Below, piece after piece: positions 15,068-20,257 of a stretch of DNA of 20,257 nt (position 1 is its first letter; the number at the start of each line of letters is the position of its first letter). The stretch covers positions 178,762 through 199,018 of the forward strand of contig CP070627.1 in NCBI GenBank assembly GCA_020355945.1, in the 5' to 3' direction. Below the pieces are notes generated by a model that was given only the letters and a program-made list of their open reading frames with translations, had not been told where the DNA came from and searched no databases. The position numbers and the translations under genes are program-made. The DNA is from Candidatus Aminicenantota bacterium. Its GTDB lineage: Bacteria > Acidobacteriota > Aminicenantia > UBA2199.

Positions 15068-17713
15068 TTGGGACCTCCTCCTGAAGATGATTCAGAGAAA
15101 CGGGCTATTCGTGAGCTTCCTAAAAATCCGGGCAAATGGACAAAATACGATAGACTTGTTATCGGAGAATTTATCCGACGCCACCACGGCCGACTCGCTT
15201 ATGAGATTACTAGATATGGTTTTCCTGGTTTGGAGACAGGTAACCAAAAAGAACGATTTCCTGTTCTTGCTGAAACCATGCCCCATTTAGCAGATTTGAT
15301 TGGTTTTACCGCTCGTTCACACACCATGCCTTTTCGTACATGCTTAGATTACATTAAAAGCAGATATTCGGGTGACTTACGACCACGAGGAAGTATTGTT
15401 GTATATAATATGGCACTATTACGAGTCGCAGATTATTTACAACTGGATGCTAACCGGGCTCCGTTTTCACTATTACGTTTGCGTAACCCGCAAAGTCCTA
15501 TATCTATTGATGAATGGAACAAGCATGGATCTGTAGCGCACATTTCATACGAACAAAATGATCCACAAGCCATCAAAGTTGATTTGGGAACTACCCATAC
15601 ATTACGAACTCACCTTCAAATTCGTGCATTGCTTGATGGTTTGCAAAATGAGATGGATAGTTCGTCTGCTGTTATACGAGAGGTATATGGCCATGCGACA
15701 GAATACAATATGGACATTTTGAGATTAGCAAAAACACATGTCCGTTCCAATATTGATGATCCGGAGTTCAAAAAGGAGTTACCCTACGTGCCAATCCGTT
15801 CCGGCTTATCGGCTGAACCACTTATATTAACTTTATTAGTTGAACCATTTTACGGGAATTCGCCAGAGATCGGTATTCGAGAGCTTCTGCAAAATTCTGT
15901 AGATGCTGTAAGGGAAAGGATACGATATTGTCAAAAATACAAAATTAAAGACACTTCACTGGATTTTTCCGATCAGGAATGCGATGTATTAATTGAATTA
16001 AGGCAGACAAAAGATAAAAAATGGAAACTAACGGTAAGGGACAAAGGCATTGGGATGCAGGAGAGTACAATTCGAAAATACTTTTTAAGTGCCGGAGCCT
16101 CTTTTCGTAATTCACCTGACTGGATAAAACAATTCACCGATTCATGTAACCGATCCAGGGTCTTAAGATCAGGACGTTTTGGTATCGGGATTTTTGCAGC
16201 TTTTCTTCTTGCCAACCAAATTAAAGTTACCACTCGACATATTAGCGATAACATTGGATATACTTTCGATGTAAACAAAAATTCTGAAACAATTGAACTG
16301 ACTTATACCAAAACGCCTGTTGGTACATCAGTGGAATTACTGCTAAAAAAAGAGGCCAGGTCATTATTAGAATTAAATATGAGTAAATATGATTTTTTTC
16401 CTCCTCCTGATCCTAGAGAAGCCGGCCTTTCTCGCTGGAAACTCCGTATTTTGGATGGATTTCACCGTTGGGATTGGTACACACTAAAAACTCCATATGT
16501 TATTCATCGTATTATATTTGAAGGCGAACAAATATATCCTACGCAGAGGTATCAACTGCCATCTCCTTATCAAAAAGTACTCCCCCCAAAATGGCGCATC
16601 ATCAAACCCATAAATTTCCAGGTTGTCCATTGGAGTTATGATCTATCTTTCCCTTCTCTTACATGCAATGGTATAATAGTTAAAGGCTTTCATAGCGAGA
16701 TGGAAGAAAAAGAGCCTAACGATTTTGAAAACTATCATTTTCACATTCCTCCCGTATCCGTTTTTGACCCGGATGGGCGCTTACCACTAACGTTGAAGAG
16801 AGACGGTTTGACCAATAGTACCTTGCCATTCGATGTAGTTCTACTAGAAGATGTGATTACGGATTACATTGCATTCTGCCTGGTTGCTGCTCCGACAAAG
16901 CACATCTGGGATAAAGATATTATCTCTCATGACTATTTTAAATTATATCCATTAATCAAACAGCAAGGAGGGTTGCGGCCCTTATCTTGGTTTTGTTCTT
17001 TTGAAGGAGTTGCTCCCTTTGAGCCATGGCTAATGTCTCTGGTTTGCCCTAAGAATATAATTATAGGTGGAACAATCAGGTTTAGAGAACTATTTATACC
17101 AGTCAAAGGAGACGTCTGCGTCAATAGTGTTTCATTATTTTACTATCAAAGAGGCGACTCAACAACCATTTTTAGGAAATTTTTAGAACCACCTTATAAA
17201 AATTTTGCAGAAAATATAGAAGGACTATTGGATTATGTTCAAAAATTTTTCAAGAATTCAAGCATTAATTTTTCAAGACATTGGGCTTATCGATTAGTAT
17301 TTGCAATATTGGATGTTCCATTCAAGTTCAATAAATTCCAAGATATAATAAAAAAAAGGGTGAAGCTAGTTTGCAAAAAAAGAGATTATCAAATATACGA
17401 AATTATAGAGGGTGATATTGGGAATAACGAAAACAATCTGAGTCTTCGTATCGATGAAATTCTTAAGCAAAATCCTTTTGATATTAAAGGGAGCATTCCT
17501 TTTATTCTGGAATTTCCAATTGATACTTCCCAAATTCTCACGCCAACCTCTTTATTAGCAAAAAAATGGAAGAATTTACTGGGGGAAACATTGATTCCTT
17601 TTGATTTGAAAAAACGTAAAGACCTGATAAAAGCGGCAGTAAATAAAAACAAGAAATTAAAAAAGTATTTTGCATACTGGGAATCTGAAATAGAAAATTT
17701 TAAGAAAGATTAA
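15068..17713 (+). CDS. C-terminal part of the interrupted gene: end of HD domain plus HSP90-like GHKL ATPase
   Basis: About 881 residues in the same frame as the preceding part; a TTG at 15068 is the only early start and it has no ribosome site. The first 130 residues complete the HD domain (RRHHGRLAYEI, His39-40; VADYLQLDANRA, Asp122). An HSP90/HtpG-type ATPase follows: N box RELLQNSVDA (271-280; compare HtpG ELxSNASDA), VRDKGIGM (323-330), FLSAGASFRNS (339-349), glycine-rich GRFGIGIFAAFLLA (369-382) and PVGTSVEL (417-424). The next 450 residues match no family I can name. HD plus HSP90-like ATPase fusions occur in predicted prokaryotic conflict systems. The HD part may hydrolyse a nucleotide or signal molecule, with the ATPase acting as a conformational switch. 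The ATPase motifs are intact, so loss of function, if real, is recent. Confidence 0.8.
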   Translation: MGPPPEDDSEKRAIRELPKNPGKWTKYDRLVIGEFIRRHHGRLAYEITRYGFPGLETGNQKERFPVLAETMPHLADLIGFTARSHTMPFRTCLDYIKSRYSGDLRPRGSIVVYNMALLRVADYLQLDANRAPFSLLRLRNPQSPISIDEWNKHGSVAHISYEQNDPQAIKVDLGTTHTLRTHLQIRALLDGLQNEMDSSSAVIREVYGHATEYNMDILRLAKTHVRSNIDDPEFKKELPYVPIRSGLSAEPLILTLLVEPFYGNSPEIGIRELLQNSVDAVRERIRYCQKYKIKDTSLDFSDQECDVLIELRQTKDKKWKLTVRDKGIGMQESTIRKYFLSAGASFRNSPDWIKQFTDSCNRSRVLRSGRFGIGIFAAFLLANQIKVTTRHISDNIGYTFDVNKNSETIELTYTKTPVGTSVELLLKKEARSLLELNMSKYDFFPPPDPREAGLSRWKLRILDGFHRWDWYTLKTPYVIHRIIFEGEQIYPTQRYQLPSPYQKVLPPKWRIIKPINFQVVHWSYDLSFPSLTCNGIIVKGFHSEMEEKEPNDFENYHFHIPPVSVFDPDGRLPLTLKRDGLTNSTLPFDVVLLEDVITDYIAFCLVAAPTKHIWDKDIISHDYFKLYPLIKQQGGLRPLSWFCSFEGVAPFEPWLMSLVCPKNIIIGGTIRFRELFIPVKGDVCVNSVSLFYYQRGDSTTIFRKFLEPPYKNFAENIEGLLDYVQKFFKNSSINFSRHWAYRLVFAILDVPFKFNKFQDIIKKRVKLVCKKRDYQIYEIIEGDIGNNENNLSLRIDEILKQNPFDIKGSIPFILEFPIDTSQILTPTSLLAKKWKNLLGETLIPFDLKKRKDLIKAAVNKNKKLKKYFAYWESEIENFKKD

Positions 17714-17994
17714 TATCTAATAAGTAATGGGTCTAAAAAACGGCTGGTTCCGGGTACATCGAATTCATTGTTTATGAGCATTTTGGTTTTAAGATAGATG
17801 GGCAGGAGTTCGCCCCATTTGCTAAACTTAAAGGAACTTTCATCTTGAGTCACAAATTGTTTTAAAATATTCTCAAAATCCGCTAACAATTTTTTCAGCT
17901 TTCCCGGGAAAGGACGAAGTTCATCCATGGCAACCGGTAAGTCAAAACAACTGCTGTTTTCATTATAATTATGGTAAAAGACAGGGACAGGCAA
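17710..17994 (-). pseudogene. Remnant open frame of unknown family, 5' end lost
   Basis: The frame encodes up to 94 residues but begins with a TTG lacking a ribosome site, and a TAA lies only two codons upstream. An internal ATG (17928) also lacks a ribosome site. It converges on the HD-HSP90 gene with a 3-nt overlap of stops. The sequence 'PVPVFYHN ... LKKLLADFENILKQF ... LLPIYLKTKMLI' reads like a genuine C-terminal protein segment. It is faintly like the end of Rpn/PD-(D/E)XK transposase-like nucleases, but I am not sure. I treat it as a decayed fragment. Confidence 0.35.
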
Positions 17995-18025
17995 AAAACC
18001 TTAAAATATTTTACCTGACCCTATC
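17980..18025. repeat. Imperfect 12-bp inverted repeat around an AT palindrome
   Basis: GACAGGGACAGG (17980-17991) and CCTGACCCTATC (18014-18025) are complementary at 10 of 12 positions. A perfect AT palindrome, TAAAATATTTTA (18002-18013), lies between them. It sits where the remnant's 5' end is lost. Part (ACAGGCAAAAA) resembles repeat B (CCAGGCAAAAA). It may be a decayed element or an inefficient terminator for the DUF4276 gene. Confidence 0.5.
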
Positions 18026-18122
18026 ATATTCTTTTCCCTGGAAAAACCTGGGCCTGATCTTCCTGTTTTCTTAAAAAAATCCCCCTCTCTTATTCCCTCT
18101 TCTTTTGAATTTAAAAAGTAAC

Positions 18123-18773
18123 TCATCTTTCTTGTAGTTTTTCAATTTTCTCGATCCATTCATTAAAATGTCCGCACTCTTTGCGAATGTTATCCAATCC
18201 GATTGAAAGTGCTATCAAAATGCCGTGATGTGGTTTCTGGTAACCGGGACAATGCCGTAATATTCGCCTGGAAGGCGCTGTCTCCGGGTTATCATCGATA
18301 TGTTCCGGAGTGGTAAAATCTTGCCGCTCCTCTTGTAACTTCCCTGCAGCCTCTTCGTTAAACCACTCAGCAAAAGCATAGGGAGCGGTAAATAAAAGAG
18401 CCTCAAATTCATGCATTAACAAATTGGGGATGAAGTGCTTTTGATCAATATCTTTAAAAAATGCATCCTCCAAATACCGCACCTTACCTTGAATACTTGT
18501 TTCTTTATCTGCCGCCGCTTTTCCGGGAAAATCCTTCGGAAGTCCGTAGACATCCAACATGGTTGTCACATAAGCGGTTTTGTCTTCCTTGCATTTTTTC
18601 TTTATTTGCCATTGGATTTTTCCATATGTACTCACCCCACCTCTGCCCTTTTTACCTGTTCGAATCAGGATCGGGTTCAAGTAAATATGCATATGTAAAA
18701 AATGGTACTGGAGAAGTTCTGTTACAAAAGTCTCTTCGGTCTGGCCTTCGACGAAGACATGTACCCGGATCAT
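18123..18773 (-). CDS. DUF4276 family protein (TOPRIM-like nuclease candidate), partner of the AAA ATPase
   Basis: 216 residues. The N-terminus IRVHVFVEGQTEETFV (Glu9, Glu13) is the typical DUF4276/TOPRIM opening. An acidic strand end follows in TTMLDVYGLP (Asp74), and then MHEFEALLF (120-128, Glu122 and Glu124), a hallmark of the family. These acidic residues would bind metal for nuclease chemistry, as in OLD and related TOPRIM enzymes. The gene begins inside the ATPase stop codon (ATGA, 4-nt overlap), so the two proteins are made together and probably form a complex. The layout (ABC-type ATPase sensor plus separate TOPRIM effector) is like the PARIS AriA/AriB pair, but the TOPRIM family differs. 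No terminator is evident downstream. Confidence 0.85.
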   Translation of the reverse strand: MIRVHVFVEGQTEETFVTELLQYHFLHMHIYLNPILIRTGKKGRGGVSTYGKIQWQIKKKCKEDKTAYVTTMLDVYGLPKDFPGKAAADKETSIQGKVRYLEDAFFKDIDQKHFIPNLLMHEFEALLFTAPYAFAEWFNEEAAGKLQEERQDFTTPEHIDDNPETAPSRRILRHCPGYQKPHHGILIALSIGLDNIRKECGHFNEWIEKIEKLQER

Positions 18774-19864
18774 CTAGATGGTCTCCCACCGAAAATATTT
18801 TTCTTCCAGAGTTCACCCAGGCTGTACTCCTGCAGCCAATCCTGGAGTTTCCCGGGTTCAAGCCGGGAGAAAATGGATTTCTCCCCTTTGCGATCTACTA
18901 CCACCAGGTCTTCAGGGTCAAATTCCGATACCAGGTCTACAGATTGGGTGGAAACGATGATTTGCTTTCTCACGGCAGTAGACTTTAACAACGATGCCAG
19001 AACTGTGATTGCATAGGGATGAAGTCCCAATTCCGGCTCATCGATAAGGATGGTGGAAGGCTGCTTTTCTTCCGGTTGTAACAAGACCGTGGTCAGACAG
19101 ATAAATCGCAAGGTGCCATCGGAAAGATGATGGGCCTTAAAGGGAACATCATGGTCTTTCTCCGTCCATTCCAATTCAATCATGTTTTTGTTATCCGGTT
19201 GGGGGCGGAGGTAAAAATCGCCGAAAAAGGGTGCTGCTAAGCGTATAGTACTCACTATCTTCCGGTAATGAGCCGGATGAACTTGCTGCAAAAGGTAGAG
19301 ATAAGCAGCCAGGTTTCGGGCATCGGGGCGGATATAGGAATTATCGTTGATGGCATGTTTTTGCTTTATATAGGAACTTTCGCTGGTATCATGAAAATGA
19401 TAGACGCGCCACTGCTGCATAGAGGGTCGTACGGACATGTCAATGCCGGTACCGGGGCCTTCCCCGGCCCTGGACTCGAAGTGCCCGCTGCCAATAGTTG
19501 CCGGGCCGGACAGCTCCCGCCAAAATGCCTCATCCGCAAACATTAAACGGTTATCTTTAGTGGGTTCCAATGTACACCAATAACCGTTATTGCCAAAATA
19601 GAGCTGTGCTTCGATTTTTACTGTTTTTTTACGTCCGAAATGCAGCAGGGCATCCGGTCCACCCTGGCGGCTTACATAGAGCTGGAGATTGCCTTCCAGT
19701 ATCTGTTGAATCATCCTGAAGAACTCGACGAAATTGGACTTGCCTGCACCATTTGGACCGACAAGGATATTCAGTGAACCCAATTCCAGGTCACAAGCGG
19801 CAATGGATTTGAAGCCTTTTAGTACGAGTCTCGATAATTGGGCACTGTCAGTCAACTGTTTCAT
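18770..19864 (-). CDS. AAA / ABC-type ATPase (OLD/AAA_21-like), sensor partner of DUF4276 protein
   Basis: 364 residues from the ATG at 19864, which has AAAGGAG 8-9 nt upstream; the frame is open to 20032 but that would run through repeat B and the promoter. Walker A is GPNGAGKS (36-43), the ABC-like signature LSDGTLRF (247-254), Walker B ILIDEPELGLHP (272-283) and the switch His-equivalent region VSTQS (304-308). The region between (60-245) is family-specific. This is the AAA_21/OLD-type ATPase that is usually next to DUF4276, where ATP-driven dimerisation is thought to hold or activate the effector. The gene overlaps the DUF4276 gene by 4 nt and has its own promoter. The operon points towards the TA/HD-HSP90 operon, ends facing. 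Confidence 0.9.
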   Translation of the reverse strand: MKQLTDSAQLSRLVLKGFKSIAACDLELGSLNILVGPNGAGKSNFVEFFRMIQQILEGNLQLYVSRQGGPDALLHFGRKKTVKIEAQLYFGNNGYWCTLEPTKDNRLMFADEAFWRELSGPATIGSGHFESRAGEGPGTGIDMSVRPSMQQWRVYHFHDTSESSYIKQKHAINDNSYIRPDARNLAAYLYLLQQVHPAHYRKIVSTIRLAAPFFGDFYLRPQPDNKNMIELEWTEKDHDVPFKAHHLSDGTLRFICLTTVLLQPEEKQPSTILIDEPELGLHPYAITVLASLLKSTAVRKQIIVSTQSVDLVSEFDPEDLVVVDRKGEKSIFSRLEPGKLQDWLQEYSLGELWKKNIFGGRPSR

Positions 19865-19919
19865 TAGGATTACTCCTTTTGCCCGGGTTTGCAATAAAAC
19901 ACGCTTCCAGACTAAAGTA

Positions 19920-19950
19920 AATATAACCGGAGTAAGCTTGAAAGTCAAGC
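19920..19950 (-). promoter_or_regulatory. Promoter of the AAA/DUF4276 operon with a palindrome over the -35 box
   Basis: On the minus strand TTGACT (19948-19943), a 17-bp spacer and TATATT (19925-19920), about 55 bp before the ATG. The perfect palindrome GCTTGA-N3-TCAAGC (19936-19950) includes the whole -35 box, so a bound repressor would block it. A second stem, GCCATTT/AAATGGC (19949-19955 and 19964-19970), lies just upstream of the -35. No repressor gene is recognised in the operon. Confidence 0.75.
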
Positions 19951-20020
19951 CATTTATATAAAAAAATGGCATGGGGCCTTTCTGCCTCCAGCGGCCAGGG
20001 GGGGTATGGAAAACAGAAAA

Positions 20021-20060
20021 GGTGCCAGGCAAAAATGAGGGTAAAAAAAAGATACCCTGG
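20021..20060. repeat. Repeat B, copy 2: 40-bp direct repeat
   Basis: Matches 13706-13745 at 39 of 40 positions, in the same orientation, 6.3 kb away. It lies upstream of the AAA/DUF4276 promoter, at the outer edge of the accessory block. Confidence 0.88.
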
Positions 20061-20105
20061 TTACCTAATAGTAAAATTTTGCCAGAAAATGGCAGAATTT
20101 TTAAG

Positions 20106-20257
20106 AATTACAAATTACAAATTACAAAACACAAACAAATCACAAATTACAATGTCCAAAATTACAAACAGCCCTATCGGGCTTAAAAATGCTGTTTTAT
20201 AATCCTCGCCGAAGGCGTAAACAAATATGCCCGAAGGGCACCTCTTTTGTTTGTAAT
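20106..20257. repeat. AT-rich short tandem repeats and a possible 97-bp inverted-repeat element
   Basis: Three tandem AATTACA units (20106-20126) are followed by degenerate ACAAATTACAA copies to about 20165. ATTACAAAC (20161-20169) and its complement GTTTGTAAT (20249-20257, the window edge) could be terminal repeats of a 97-bp element. Inside it are the hairpins AGCCC-TATC-GGGCT and GCCC-GAA-GGGC, the latter followed by CTTTT. No gene is visible from 19865 to the end of the window. Confidence 0.55.

Noticed and set aside
19865..20032. N-terminal extension of the AAA ATPase by 56 codons
   Set aside because: It would run through the promoter and repeat B; the ATG at 19864 has a proper ribosome site and the conserved domain starts right after it.
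20106..20165. AATTACA repeats as a possible CRISPR or origin iteron array
   Set aside because: Only three perfect 7-bp units without spacers, then degenerate; no DnaA boxes or rep gene nearby.

Overview
The window comes from a Gram-negative-type bacterium. Periplasmic beta-propeller sensors, signal peptides, an O-antigen ligase-like polymerase and Shine-Dalgarno sites all fit this. The two giant Reg_prop/Y_Y_Y sensors and the RiPP leader with a 'VESFVT...GG' pattern resemble Candidatus Aminicenantota/Acidobacteriota or Bacteroidota genomes. My best guess is an Aminicenantes-like lineage, but no marker gene is present to prove it.

Layout. (1) 1-6398, minus strand: a small inverted-repeat element (52-236), a PLP-dependent ACC deaminase/D-cysteine desulfhydrase-like enzyme, a 1513-residue hybrid sensor kinase whose 3' end overlaps the enzyme gene, and an exported DsrE-like protein. 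(2) 6399-10109, plus strand: a 475-bp regulatory region with a perfect 21-bp palindrome and a GG-N10-GC (sigma-54 type) promoter candidate, a 24-codon mini-ORF, a 48-residue orphan RiPP/lanthipeptide-like precursor, a long hairpin, and a membrane-spanning propeller/AraC regulator without a kinase. (3) 10110-13657: an exported trypsin-fold protein that seems to have lost its catalytic triad, a terminator, and an O-antigen ligase-like membrane protein. A perfect 40-bp repeat (A) bounds this block on both sides. (4) 13706-20060: an accessory block bounded by another 40-bp direct repeat (B, one mismatch). It holds a strong promoter driving a TumE-type toxin/antitoxin pair joined by a 4-nt overlap to an HD + HSP90-like ATPase gene with an in-frame TAA. 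Facing it are a gene remnant and a two-gene operon for an ABC/OLD-like AAA ATPase and a DUF4276 TOPRIM-like protein. (5) 20061-20257: AT-rich repeats and no gene.

How the parts may work together. The left half looks like signal sensing plus secretion/peptide functions: two propeller sensors of the same outer architecture, one ending in a phosphorelay and one directly in a DNA-binding domain, around a peptide precursor. The right half looks like a defence island with two conflict modules facing each other: TA + HD-HSP90, and an AAA ATPase + TOPRIM pair similar in logic to OLD/PARIS systems. The composite TumE/antitoxin/HD-HSP90 operon is my best candidate for an undescribed system. The repeat-bounded modules suggest how such blocks are gained. 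All functional links are inferred from sequence and neighbourhood only.
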